In this document: piece after piece, positions 9,566 through 17,899 of the stretch
Numbering within the stretch: position 1 is the stretch's first letter
Layout of the letters: the number at the start of each line of letters is the position of its first letter
NCBI RefSeq assembly: GCF_000759835.1
Contig: NZ_BBNB01000008.1
Location: 62,001-126,000 of the forward strand
Origin: Citrobacter sedlakii NBRC 105722
GTDB taxonomy: Bacteria; Pseudomonadota; Gammaproteobacteria; Enterobacterales; Enterobacteriaceae
DNA length: 64,000 nucleotides
Reading direction: 5' to 3'
Position numbers and translations under genes: made by a program
Notes under the pieces: generated by a model
What the model was told of the DNA's origin: nothing
Seen by the model: only the letters and a program-made list of their open reading frames with translations
The model's database searches: none

Positions 9566-9676
9566 ATGGCAAGAAAAACCAAGCCGTTAACCGATACGGA
9601 AATCAAAGCCGCCAAACCTAAAGATGCCGATTATCAGCTGTATGATGGTGACGGGTTTACTCTGTTAATCAAGTCC
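9566..9676 (+). pseudogene. P4/CP4-57-type integrase, N-terminal fragment
   Basis: Starting at ATGGCAAGAAAA, 37 codons read MARKTKPLTDTEIKAAKPKD and on through QLYDGDGFTLLIKS, the conserved N-terminal arm-binding domain of P4-family tyrosine integrases such as IntA of CP4-57. Homology stops abruptly after LLIKS and unrelated sequence follows, so the catalytic domain (about 350 residues) is gone. The break abuts an IS3-family transposase scrap, a likely cause. Its position just right of an ssrA-like attachment sequence supports an old island insertion. Confidence 0.8.
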
Positions 9677-9719
9677 AGGGTCACTGACGCCCCAATATGG
9701 CTTACCGCCAGCGCCGATT

Positions 9720-9818
9720 GTTGAACACGTCAATGTCATCGAAGATATCTGCACAAACCAGATCCCGGGTTTTGTAGATCCGTTTTCTGATGCACTGCTT
9801 TTTCAGCGAACTGAAGCA
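9720..9818 (-). pseudogene. IS3-family transposase (OrfB) C-terminal fragment
   Basis: On the minus strand this short piece reads FSSLKKQCIRKRIYKTRDL and then ADIFDDIDVFN, matching the conserved C-terminal part of IS3-family DDE transposases (pattern FxSLKxE...RxxARxxIFxYIExFYN). No start, no DDE core and no inverted repeats are seen. It is a relic that probably truncated the neighbouring integrase. Confidence 0.6.
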
Positions 9819-9901
9819 AGGTCGTAGAAGTAAAACAGTACCGCTGGCAACTGGGGCATTTTCTCGCTTTAGCGAAGGTCGCCACTGTGCTTATATTCAG
9901 C

Positions 9902-10438
9902 TTATGACGTCAGCCGATAGTGCGACTGCACCAGACCCGAAGGGAAGCTGCGGCTGGATAATAGCGTCAAACCGATATCATGGGGCAGTTCTCCAAACAG
10001 CGGTTTTCCCGAACCAAGCAGGACAGGAACGGTAGTGATAACGATATCGGCGACCAGACCTTCGCGCAGGAACGACTGTATTAATTGCCCACCATCGATA
10101 TAGACCCGGTGCACGTTCTTCTCCATCAGGTCAGCAAGAGCCTCCCTTGGCGTGCGGCATGAAAACTGCACTTTTCCCTTCAGCGCCTCGGGCACGGGGG
10201 TATCGGTTAGCTGCCGGGAAAGCACCAGCACGGGCCGATCATAAGGCCATTCGTCAAAGGTCAGCACCTTCTCATAGCTGCCTCGCCCCATAATGATCCA
10301 ATCTTTGTCCGCAATGAATGCGGCATAGCCATGATCTTCTGTCGGGTCATCGCGCTTCAACAGCCAGTCGATATCGCCATCCTGTCGAGCGATATAACCA
10401 TCAAGACTGACCGCGATGAAAACATGTGTGGTGACCAT
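9902..10438 (-). CDS. Dihydrofolate reductase-family (RibD C-terminal-like) protein
   Basis: A 178-residue protein with the RibD_C/DHFR-like fold: VFIAVSLDGYIA at the N-terminus, IIMGRGSYEKVL, PVLVLSR, and VYIDGGQLIQSFL near the middle. Members bind NAD(P)H and often reduce pterin- or flavin-related substrates, but most, including this type, have no assigned substrate. It stands alone on the minus strand inside the accessory segment, with no obvious operon partner. It looks complete in length, so it is probably functional cargo. Confidence 0.75.
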   Translation of the reverse strand: MVTTHVFIAVSLDGYIARQDGDIDWLLKRDDPTEDHGYAAFIADKDWIIMGRGSYEKVLTFDEWPYDRPVLVLSRQLTDTPVPEALKGKVQFSCRTPREALADLMEKNVHRVYIDGGQLIQSFLREGLVADIVITTVPVLLGSGKPLFGELPHDIGLTLLSSRSFPSGLVQSHYRLTS

Positions 10439-10637
10439 TAAGAGCTCCGTATTCAGGTTGCATATATCTCGTTGAGTTTAGCAATGTCCGCTCCAGGCAC
10501 GAAGCGAGCAAGTTACCTAAGCTGAAGGTCCACTGTGAGCGAAAAGCGGACCTTTAGTTGCAAAAACCTTCGAAAGGCACAAGAACCAAGCCCTCAAACA
10601 GAGCATACGTTTCTGGCTAAATGGGACCATCAGATCA

Positions 10638-11684
10638 TCAAATGTTGCTTCTCTCATGATCAATGAGCCATTCTTTACGAGAAATGCCACCACCATAACC
10701 GGTCATCTTTCCATCTTTTCCAATTATTCTATGACAAGGGATCACAATCGCAATCCGGTTTGCACCATTAGCAGCAGCGACTGCACGTACGGCATTTGGC
10801 TTATGAATCCGTAGTGAAATCGCCTGATAGTGTGAGGTCTCCCCATAGGGAACAGCACGCAACTCATGCCAGACGGATTGTTGAAAATCACTGCCCGGGG
10901 CATCTATAGAGAGTTCAAACTGTCGGCGAGTTCCGGCAAAATACTCGCTCATTTCTTTGACTGTCTGCCGCGTATGGCTGTTTTCTCCCGTGACAATTCT
11001 GGCGTTAAATAAACGCTGGATATCGCGAAATTCCGTTTCTAACATCCGGCGATCGGTAAATTCCAGCAGGCAGACTCCCCGCTCTGTCGCACAGACAAAC
11101 ATAGGCCCCAGCGTCGTGGTAAACCTGTGAATGACAATCACCTGGGTTGCATGAGTTGGAGCTGCTCCAGTAAGCCGCTTGTAGGTATAACCAAACCCGC
11201 TCAGGGATTCATAGCCATTGTCCAGAGCAACGTCAGTCGCCGCTCGTCCGCTTTTCAGCTCCTGCAGGGCAATGTTCACCCGCTGCATTCGCTGGAAAGC
11301 CTGAAAAGTGATGCCGTGATGTTGCAGGAACCAGCGTCTTACCCGCTCCGGACTGATTCCATGCTGACGAAGCTCCGCGTCAGCCACACGGGATTTCATA
11401 TCGCGCCTGACAAGCGCAAGCGCCTGTTCAACAAATAATGGCGCGCTGTGCGCATTTTCAGCAGGTCTGCAGACCTTACAGGGACGAAAGCCTGCCGCCA
11501 GGGCAGATTTGGCATCTTTATAAAATTCGACATTTTCGCGTTTGGGCTTTCGTGCCCGGCATACAGAAATGCAGAATACGCCAGTGGTTTTGACGCCAAC
11601 AAAAAACACGCCGGTATATTCTGAAGCACGTTCAAGCAATGCCTGATACCAGGTATCACACAAATTCTTATCGGTTATTTTCAT
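10638..11684 (-). CDS. ada: Ada: methylated-DNA-protein-cysteine methyltransferase and activator
   Basis: 348 residues when started at the ATG at 11684. The N-terminal zinc domain has C38, C42, C69 and C72 at the E. coli Ada positions (TTGVFC, SVC, RPCKVC); an AraC-type helix-turn-helix follows (residues ~85-180); the C-terminal O6-alkylguanine methyltransferase ends with the acceptor motif PCHR (C317). It would repair alkylated DNA and, when methylated on C38, act as activator. The start lies inside the 3' end of the upstream PEP-mutase-like gene, so the two are probably cotranscribed, an arrangement unlike the usual ada-alkB. This copy sits in an accessory segment, so a second, chromosomal ada may exist. 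Confidence 0.88.
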   Translation of the reverse strand: MKITDKNLCDTWYQALLERASEYTGVFFVGVKTTGVFCISVCRARKPKRENVEFYKDAKSALAAGFRPCKVCRPAENAHSAPLFVEQALALVRRDMKSRVADAELRQHGISPERVRRWFLQHHGITFQAFQRMQRVNIALQELKSGRAATDVALDNGYESLSGFGYTYKRLTGAAPTHATQVIVIHRFTTTLGPMFVCATERGVCLLEFTDRRMLETEFRDIQRLFNARIVTGENSHTRQTVKEMSEYFAGTRRQFELSIDAPGSDFQQSVWHELRAVPYGETSHYQAISLRIHKPNAVRAVAAANGANRIAIVIPCHRIIGKDGKMTGYGGGISRKEWLIDHERSNI

Positions 11685-12450
11685 CACCAAAAAGTCCTTC
11701 AAACGTCTGACTCGACCGGATCGTATGCATTACATCAGTCAGCGTTGACTGAATGGCCGAATGAACAAAATTGCCCATTGAAATGCGGCTTACCCCGGCC
11801 AGTTTCAGCCTGCCGAACGACGGAAGATCAGGCATACACATGACATTCAGAGGCAGACCCGTTGCCTCTGCAATGAGGCTGATGTCTTTCTCTGACGTCA
11901 GGCAGGGAACAAAAAGGCCGTCAGCACCTGCAGCTTTATAGCTCTGACCCCGTAATAACGTTTCCTGCAACGCGCTTTCATGACCGAGCAGGTACGTATC
12001 GGTCCGGATGTTCAGAAACAGGTTATAATTTTCGCTTCTCAGCACATTGCATACTGCTCTCAGATTACGGGAAAAATCAGATGCATCGTCAAGCTGACGA
12101 ACCCCATTAACGACTCTGCTGTCTTCAAGGTTTACGCCTGATACGCCTATCTGTGCGAGGCGCTTGAGATTGGCTGTTATCTCTTCGGCTGAATCACCAT
12201 ATCCTGCTTCCATGTCAACGCTCAATGGCAGGTTGCTGACAGCCCGGATACGTGTGACCACATAAAATAATTCATTAAACGACATGCCCTGCCCGTCTTC
12301 ATATCCCAGTGTAGCCGCTATTGCTGCACTGGACGTTCCCAGAGCCTGATAACCTGCTCTTTGCGCTGCGACAGCGCTGGCGGCGTCCCAAACGTTAGCG
12401 ATAAGAAGAGGTTGGTGCTGGTTGTGGAGTTCTGCAAAATTCATATTCAT
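11668..12450 (-). CDS. Isocitrate lyase/phosphoenolpyruvate mutase family protein
   Basis: A 260-residue protein of the ICL/PEPM superfamily with a TIM barrel. Motifs seen are LLIANVWDAASA near the N-terminus, SVDMEAGYGDS (metal-binding aspartate region), GVNLEDS, and NIRTDTYL. Family members cleave or rearrange C-C or C-P bonds of 2-carboxylates. The KKCGH-type catalytic loop of isocitrate lyase is absent, so it is not AceA. Its 3' end overlaps the start of ada, giving an operon whose logic is unclear. Substrate unknown. Confidence 0.8.
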   Translation of the reverse strand: MNMNFAELHNQHQPLLIANVWDAASAVAAQRAGYQALGTSSAAIAATLGYEDGQGMSFNELFYVVTRIRAVSNLPLSVDMEAGYGDSAEEITANLKRLAQIGVSGVNLEDSRVVNGVRQLDDASDFSRNLRAVCNVLRSENYNLFLNIRTDTYLLGHESALQETLLRGQSYKAAGADGLFVPCLTSEKDISLIAEATGLPLNVMCMPDLPSFGRLKLAGVSRISMGNFVHSAIQSTLTDVMHTIRSSQTFEGLFGDENNR

Positions 12451-12611
12451 TTCCTCTCAATAGATTGAAAATGAATCTAAGCATTCAGTAAAAACCTCAC
12501 AACCGAAATTCAGACGACCATTTTTAAGCAAAGTGAGTCTGTTCTTCGGAGCTGGGCGTAACCTTTCAAGGTCTGCTCATGGCACAGGGCTACTGTTGCA
12601 GCCCTGACAAA

Positions 12612-13211
12612 TTAAACTTCAATAGACTCAGATATCTCCAGGGCATCATCCACTTCAATATCGAGATAACGGACTGTACTTTCGAGTTTTTTGTGACCTG
12701 ACAGTAGCTGGAGCAATCGAAGATTCTTCATTTTTTTAAAGATCAGATATGGCTTGGTTCTTCGCATAGAATGCGTACTGTACAGAGTCTCGTCGAGACC
12801 CAGCTTATTAATCCCATCCATGAAAAATACGGTTATATTGCCTGGTTGAGATATGTCGTGAAGGACCGACGCGGGACTGGAACAGATAGGCGCTACTACG
12901 TAGATGAGCCATTTTGATCCACGCTGCTACAGCCTCTCTGGTTCCCTTAGTCAGTTCAAACTGAACGGGGCTTCCCGTTTTTTGCTGCAGCATTGTCGCT
13001 CTGCCCGAAACAGAATGCCCATAGGCCACATCAGAAACTTTTAGCTTAACCAGCAGCCCCGAAGTTTACAGTCCAGAGCCATGTTAAACAGAGCTAAATC
13101 GCGTACTTTTCCTTCCAGCTCAAATCTGATACGGATTCCCCAGATATGAGAGATCTGAAGAGGCCGTTTCTGGCCAATAATACGGCCCTTGTTTCAGGGG
13201 GATGTTGTCAT
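12612..13211 (-). pseudogene. Tyrosine recombinase/integrase, frameshifted
   Basis: Pieces of one small integrase (about 190-200 residues) are spread over at least three frames. The 3' piece (12612-~12830) has THSMRRTK (the H-x-x-R motif), LLSGHKKLESTVRYLD (GH and the nucleophile tyrosine). The middle piece (to ~13060) reads GRATMLQQKTGSPVQFELT. The 5' piece (13060-~13170) reads IRIRFELEGKVRDLALFN, ended by a stop in the middle frame; a last shift separates LKQG at about 13190. The motifs are otherwise well preserved, so the decay looks fairly recent. Confidence 0.8.
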
Positions 13212-13453
13212 GTTCAATCTCCTTTGGGTTAGGAGATGTGATTATGGTTGTCCCATATGAGCGAGGAGCGGATATTGTAACTTTCGCATACTGATTTTGA
13301 GACAGAATGGCTTTCACTTGGCTGGTATTGTGTAAGCCGTCATAGCATATGCATAATATCTTTCTTCAGCGACTAATTATTCATCATAAAATCGATATTA
13401 TCGCAGAGGACAGACGTTTCTGGTCACATTGTGTCTACAAGGGGAAACTGAAA

Positions 13454-13756
13454 ATGAGATTTATAACATTGTTTACATTGCTTTTCCCTCTACCCCTCCA
13501 TGCCGAAGACCATGATTATGGTCCTCCCATCTCCAGATGCTTGAACAAACATACTATTCCATATATTAACACGACGATTCCTGCTGAGAATATTGTTAAT
13601 AATGCTTATCAGGAATGCGAGGATATTATTAATCAATGGAATAATGAGCGTGCATCCTTGCCCAAGGAAATGGTAATCAAGCAGAATAAGGAATTTAGAG
13701 AGATGTATGTCAGGATGATTGATATCCGTAGGAAAACCGATGCTAACAAAAAATGA
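13454..13756 (+). CDS. Small exported protein, unknown
   Basis: 100 residues from the ATG at 13454, chosen because AAGGGG lies upstream and the N-terminus is then a clean signal peptide (MRFITLFTLLFPLPLHA, cut before EDHD). The mature part has two cysteines (SRCLNKH and QECEDI) that could form one disulfide in the periplasm, and a charged C-terminal helix. I do not recognise it. It is AT-rich and lies between recombinase debris and a DUF4365 gene. Confidence 0.55.
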   Translation: MRFITLFTLLFPLPLHAEDHDYGPPISRCLNKHTIPYINTTIPAENIVNNAYQECEDIINQWNNERASLPKEMVIKQNKEFREMYVRMIDIRRKTDANKK

Positions 13757-13854
13757 ACGCTTTGTTTTGCTTTATTTCGTAAAGTAGCGCTCTTGGGCCG
13801 GGTAAAATCTCGCGTTAAGCTTTCCTGAAAGGCAGCTTTGAGCGAAGAGCGGAA

Positions 13855-13893
13855 GTAGTCACTTTTGTGGTCTGCTCTCACGAAAGTGACTAC
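13855..13893. repeat. 11-bp perfect inverted repeat with 17-bp loop
   Basis: GTAGTCACTTT (13855-13865) and AAAGTGACTAC (13883-13893) are exact reverse complements. The adjacent text GCTTTGAGCGAAGAGCGG resembles CTGTGAGCGAAAAGCGG near 10534, so both may belong to a dispersed intergenic repeat. No T-run follows. Confidence 0.5.
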
Positions 13894-13992
13894 AGGAACA
13901 GTTGCAATTCATATTAACCATTCAGTTGGCAGACAATTAGCTAGGGTGTAACCTGTCTAACTCAGCGAAAAGGAAGAGTTATGAGCTAAGCT

Positions 13993-14850
13993 ATGAAAAA
14001 ATACAAAAGCACCGGAGTAACAGGAAGAGCAGGTGAGCTATATTTTGCTTATTGGATAGTTCGCTATTTTAATTGGCCTTGCCGATTGCTTGATATTGAT
14101 GTTGGCATAGATGCTCAAGTTGAAATTTTTGAAGATGAAATATCAACTGGGGACTTTTTTGCGGTTCAAATTAAATCAACGGTTGGAAACACCCCTGATA
14201 TACAGATCGATCTATCTGACTTTATGTACTGGCAACAGTTAGAAACTCAAGTTGTTTTGGTCTCCATCGTAATGGCGGATAGCCATAATGATCCTGAGAT
14301 GTTCTGGAAGCCATTTTCAAAAGAATGTCTGGATGAAATAGTTCAAGAAACAACCTCAAAAGGACACCAGTCCAAAAAAGTCACCTTCACAGATTCAGAT
14401 AAATTATGTGTTGAATCCAAAAATTCCTGGAGGATGGCAATGCTTTCAGAATCCGACAAAGATCTGATAAGGCTCGCCAAATCATTATTAGATGATTTAG
14501 AACAACATGACTTAGATAATTTTGTAGAGGAAGACTATTACCTCCAAGATGAACACAAGGACTATATAACTTTTAATAGCGAAATTGACATATTCAACCA
14601 TCATTTTATCGATTATGAAAAGCTGAAAGATGCTGTATCTCATGATAGAAGGCTGGTGCTAAGAGCTCCCCTTATAGAAGAAGCTATCGATTACTTTGAG
14701 AATAACGAGGCGATATTGCTTTATATGTTCAATCATGCTTTTAATTGGATTAAGGGCGACCGAACTCCAAATGAAATACTGCCCCAAACATTGAGTCGTG
14801 AAATTAGACGGCAGACAAAAGATTGGGTTTATCACATGACGGGTTATTAA
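13993..14850 (+). CDS. DUF4365-domain protein (PD-(D/E)XK-like)
   Basis: 285 residues. The N-terminal ~150 match the DUF4365 pattern: GRAGELYFAYWI, LDIDVGIDAQVE, then FAVQIKST. These look like the E, D and QxK positions of a PD-(D/E)XK nuclease fold, with Q in place of the second acid. The C-terminal half is helical and acidic without a known domain. DUF4365 proteins are common in mobile and defence regions, function unproven. The gene is AT-rich and ends close to the second copy of the 205-bp direct repeat. Confidence 0.72.
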   Translation: MKKYKSTGVTGRAGELYFAYWIVRYFNWPCRLLDIDVGIDAQVEIFEDEISTGDFFAVQIKSTVGNTPDIQIDLSDFMYWQQLETQVVLVSIVMADSHNDPEMFWKPFSKECLDEIVQETTSKGHQSKKVTFTDSDKLCVESKNSWRMAMLSESDKDLIRLAKSLLDDLEQHDLDNFVEEDYYLQDEHKDYITFNSEIDIFNHHFIDYEKLKDAVSHDRRLVLRAPLIEEAIDYFENNEAILLYMFNHAFNWIKGDRTPNEILPQTLSREIRRQTKDWVYHMTGY

Positions 14851-15058
14851 AGGGCGCAGTTGAGCCCTAATTAATTAGGCCGCGTTCTGCATCATTATTT
14901 CAGCAATCTGATGTCGATATTCACTTACACCACTAAATATTTGACACATGTTTACCAAACATGTGACCAGCTCACCATAAATTAATATATCGCGAGGTAA
15001 GTAACGTCTGTTCCTGGCACAGGGCGGCCTGTTTGTAAGACCAGTCAGATCTGTTATA

Positions 15059-15259
15059 AGCGACAAGCCTTCAACGTCCATCAGAGCCTCAACCAACACG
15101 CAAAATCCCACTTCCAACAACCAACTTAAAAATCAAATAGATACAAAAAACCTTCCATATCAACATCATCGCTACTCTTTTTGCGCCTTCCCCTTCGCAC
15201 AAAAAATCAAAATCCCCAACAAACTCAACCGCCTCGTCCACCCATTACAAGGACGTCAG
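15059..15259. repeat. Diverged direct repeat, copy 2
   Basis: Same orientation partner of 9153-9357. It ends exactly at the 3' end of the MORN-like gene (stop at 15261). The sequence GCGCCTTCC and the run CCTTCCATATCAACA are shared by both copies. Confidence 0.7.
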
Positions 15260-15260
15260 A

Positions 15261-15785
15261 TTACAGCCGCTCGGTCCATTTACTCAAGCGCGACTGGGGC
15301 TTGCCGTCGGCACTCACTGCACGACCATCCGGCAGCCAGCGCTCAGTCTCTTTTGTCAGCTTCCCGCAATCATAATATTGCCGCAGCGCCCGTGCGCCGT
15401 CGGGATAAAACTGTTCGCTGCACTGATGTCTCAGACCATGTTGCCACTGCTCGCGCAGGTGCAGCGCGCCGGAGGGGTAAAAGCTGCGACATTCGCCATG
15501 CAGTTCGCCGTCATGCCAGTGTTCTTCACGCACCAGCATTCCTTCTGGCGAATAATAGCGTGCGACGCCGTGAAGCCTGCCGTACTGAAACACCTGTTCC
15601 AGCGCCAGGTGTCCGTTAGGGTGCCAGTTCTCCATTTTGCCGTGCAGTAACCCCTGCTGATAACGCAGGATCGCCAGCAGTCGACCGCGCTCTTCAATGC
15701 GCGTCTCGCCGTTAAGCAGGCCGCCGCTCAGCCCGGCCTGAATGCGGGTACGATCCTGCTGAAGCTCCAGCGTTTCGTTCATCAC
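15261..15785 (-). CDS. MORN-repeat-like (YwqK-type) protein, last gene of T6SS operon
   Basis: 174 residues made of repeats of about 20-23 residues with the pattern G.LHG....Y.P.G.L..E, for example LLHGKMENWHPNGHL, RLHGVARYYSPEGML and ELHGECRSFYPSGAL. This is the MORN-like/YwqK fold, often annotated as an antitoxin or immunity-type protein. There is no signal peptide. It follows vgrG by 7 bp, so it is in the same transcript. Inference: an adaptor or immunity protein for an effector delivered by this T6SS; the sequence does not prove either. Confidence 0.65.
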   Translation of the reverse strand: MMNETLELQQDRTRIQAGLSGGLLNGETRIEERGRLLAILRYQQGLLHGKMENWHPNGHLALEQVFQYGRLHGVARYYSPEGMLVREEHWHDGELHGECRSFYPSGALHLREQWQHGLRHQCSEQFYPDGARALRQYYDCGKLTKETERWLPDGRAVSADGKPQSRLSKWTERL

Positions 15786-15792
15786 GTCTCCG

Positions 15793-17766
15793 TCAGTTGA
15801 TCTTCACCATCCCGCCTTTAATAATCAGCATGCCGCCACCGTCCACGGTCTGGGTGGCGCTGGCTTTGCTGGTCAGGGTCGCTTTTGCTTCCTGACTAAT
15901 GGTTGCCGCTTTCTGGGTCAACGAGGCTTTTGCTTCACTGGCGATGTTGGTCGCGTCCAGCTTCAGGCTGCCAGAGGCGCTGGCGTTAAGATCCGCCCCG
16001 CTTTTCACTTTCAGGGTTTTGCCGCTCTCCAGGGTTAGCATGCCGCTGACCTTGATGGTCAAATTGCCGTCGACGTTAAGCGTGTAGTCGCCCTTCACCT
16101 TATGTGTGTCGTTGCCGTCGATGGCATGTTCCTGATCGCCCTTCACCGTCACGCTACGCTTGTCCTTCACCTCCAGGGTGTCGCTGCCCTTCTCAATTTT
16201 CACCGCACGATTGCCTTTTTTTAGGGTGACGGTTTCGTTGCCCTCTTCAACTGTGCGGGTGCGATCGTTTTTGACGCTCTGAATGTCGTCATGGCTGATA
16301 GTCGTTTTGCTGTCGTTGAGTACCGTAAGCTGGAAATCTTTCTGCGCCTGCATCGCCAGCAGCTCGGCGTCTTTTTTATCGTCAAAGCGCAGTTCGTTAA
16401 AACCTTTTGCGCTGTGGGTTTTAATGCCGGACTGGGTCTGGTTCGCCGGAAGGGCATACGGCAATGCATTCGCGCCGTTGTACACGCAGCCGGTAATGAG
16501 CGGCTTATCCGGGTCGCCGTCGATAAAGCTCACCACCACTTCCTGGCCAATGCGCGGGATAAACTGCGCGCCAAAGCCGTTGCCGCTCCAGGCGGTAGCC
16601 ACCCGCAACCAGCAGGAGCTGGTTTCGTCGCTTTTGCCTTCTCTGTCCCACGAGAACTGCACTTTTACCCGCCCGAGTTTATCGGTCCAGATCTCCTCGC
16701 CACTTTTGCCGACCACCACCGCCGTTTGGGTATGCATAAAGGGCTGCGGCGTCACGGCGAGCGGGCGATACGGCGTGGCCTTTGGAATGGCGGTAAAGCG
16801 GTTGCGATAGCGTTCACCGTCGTATTCATGACTGACAGCAGTGACCAGCCAGTCGATGTTCAGGGATTTATCGTCATGATCGGTAAGCGTAAACCAGTGT
16901 CCGGCCATCAGCGCCGCGCAGTCGCTTTCGCCCACCAGCTGTTTGGCCTGCGCCTTCAGGGCGTTGACCTTCCACGCTGCCAGCGCGTCGCCCTGCGCTT
17001 TTTCACTAAACCTGCCGGGGTGCTGATACTGCATGCCGCCCTTCTTCTCGCCCGCCTGCGCAAACAGCGCCGCTTTTGGCTGCTCGTAGTTATAGTCGCT
17101 ACTCTGGAAGCCCTGCGCGGTGGCCTGCAAACGCAGCTGCGCCGAACGAATCATGCCGGTTTCCCGTGCGCCGCTCTGTGCCGCCTGATACTTCACTTTT
17201 TTCTCGCCAGGTATCGGCGGGAAGGCGCTGTTATCATCCGCCAGCATCAGCGTGTGCTTACCTTGCGCATGAGTGAAGAACCAGAAGATCCCCTCCTGCT
17301 CCAGCAGTCGCGAGACAAAATTAAAATCGCTTTCGTTGTATTGCAGGCAATATTCCCGTTTTATTGGTGTGGTCTTGAGCTGAAATTTGTAGTCGGTAAA
17401 CCCGGCGTCCTTAAACACCTTCTCGACAATCTCCTGCGCACTGAGGTTCTGAAAGACGCGGTTATTGCTGGCGAGCGTCAGCCACCACAGCCACGGGCGT
17501 AGCACAAACTGATAGCGATCGGCGTTACCGGTCGCCGGAAGCTGGTGCGCTTCGGCAATCAGTCCGTCATAGTCGGCGTTGTTGAGGGTGGCGGTCAGAT
17601 GGGTCGCTAGCGCGGCATCGAGGGTTAACGGCGCGGCGGTGGTTCCCACGACGGTGGCGGTAGTCAGGCCGTTAAGCCGGGAGTCGGTGTACGCGGTCGC
17701 GGCGGTCAGGCCGGTCAGGCCGGTCAGGGTTGGGGCAGTGAGTTTGATGATTGTGGTGTCGGGCAT
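15793..17766 (-). CDS. tssI: VgrG spike protein (TssI)
   Basis: 657 residues from the ATG at 17766, chosen for the AAGGAGG immediately upstream rather than the earlier ATG at 17841. Visible are the gp27-like part (residues ~90-300, with FLRPWLWWL-type text RYQFVLRPWLWWL and ESDFNFVSRLLEQEGIFWFF), the gp5 OB domain (GRVKVQFSWDREG, SCWLRVATAWSGNGFG, PRIGQEVVVSFIDGDPDKP) and a C-terminal beta-helix of short KGD/KSG repeats. It trimerises as the tip of the Hcp tube. No C-terminal toxin domain is present, so it is a non-evolved VgrG that needs cargo effectors. The extreme N-terminus is rich in T, L and A. Confidence 0.92.
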   Translation of the reverse strand: MPDTTIIKLTAPTLTGLTGLTAATAYTDSRLNGLTTATVVGTTAAPLTLDAALATHLTATLNNADYDGLIAEAHQLPATGNADRYQFVLRPWLWWLTLASNNRVFQNLSAQEIVEKVFKDAGFTDYKFQLKTTPIKREYCLQYNESDFNFVSRLLEQEGIFWFFTHAQGKHTLMLADDNSAFPPIPGEKKVKYQAAQSGARETGMIRSAQLRLQATAQGFQSSDYNYEQPKAALFAQAGEKKGGMQYQHPGRFSEKAQGDALAAWKVNALKAQAKQLVGESDCAALMAGHWFTLTDHDDKSLNIDWLVTAVSHEYDGERYRNRFTAIPKATPYRPLAVTPQPFMHTQTAVVVGKSGEEIWTDKLGRVKVQFSWDREGKSDETSSCWLRVATAWSGNGFGAQFIPRIGQEVVVSFIDGDPDKPLITGCVYNGANALPYALPANQTQSGIKTHSAKGFNELRFDDKKDAELLAMQAQKDFQLTVLNDSKTTISHDDIQSVKNDRTRTVEEGNETVTLKKGNRAVKIEKGSDTLEVKDKRSVTVKGDQEHAIDGNDTHKVKGDYTLNVDGNLTIKVSGMLTLESGKTLKVKSGADLNASASGSLKLDATNIASEAKASLTQKAATISQEAKATLTSKASATQTVDGGGMLIIKGGMVKIN

Positions 17767-17899
17767 GGGGACCTCCTTGTTATCAAAATCATTATGACTC
17801 ACAAACTTTAATATCGAAACGAAACCTAAACAATTACACATTAATAAATAAAAACCAATTTATAATATGATGAATGATAATTATATATAGATATCAACA

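Noticed and set aside
9790-10035. 81-codon open frame on the plus strand
   Set aside because: Overlaps the DHFR-like gene antisense and the IS3 scrap; no homology.
14875-15120. 81-codon TTG-started open frame on the minus strand
   Set aside because: It runs into the second direct repeat, starts with a weak codon and lacks any family pattern; the equivalent frame in the first repeat is closed.
15089-15244. Minus-strand frame open in both copies of the direct repeat
   Set aside because: Differences between the copies fall mostly at codon positions one and two, there is an in-frame stop just upstream and no start, so selection on protein is unlikely.
15900-16300. Repeated short units that might suggest a CRISPR-like array
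   Set aside because: They are the KGD/KSG beta-helix repeats of VgrG, in frame and without spacers.
16291-17502. 403-codon open frame on the plus strand
   Set aside because: Antisense of vgrG, arginine-rich and without a domain.
17700-17740. Short GGTCAGGCC tandem units
   Set aside because: They encode the T-L-T-G-L repeats of the VgrG N-terminus; no separate element is needed.
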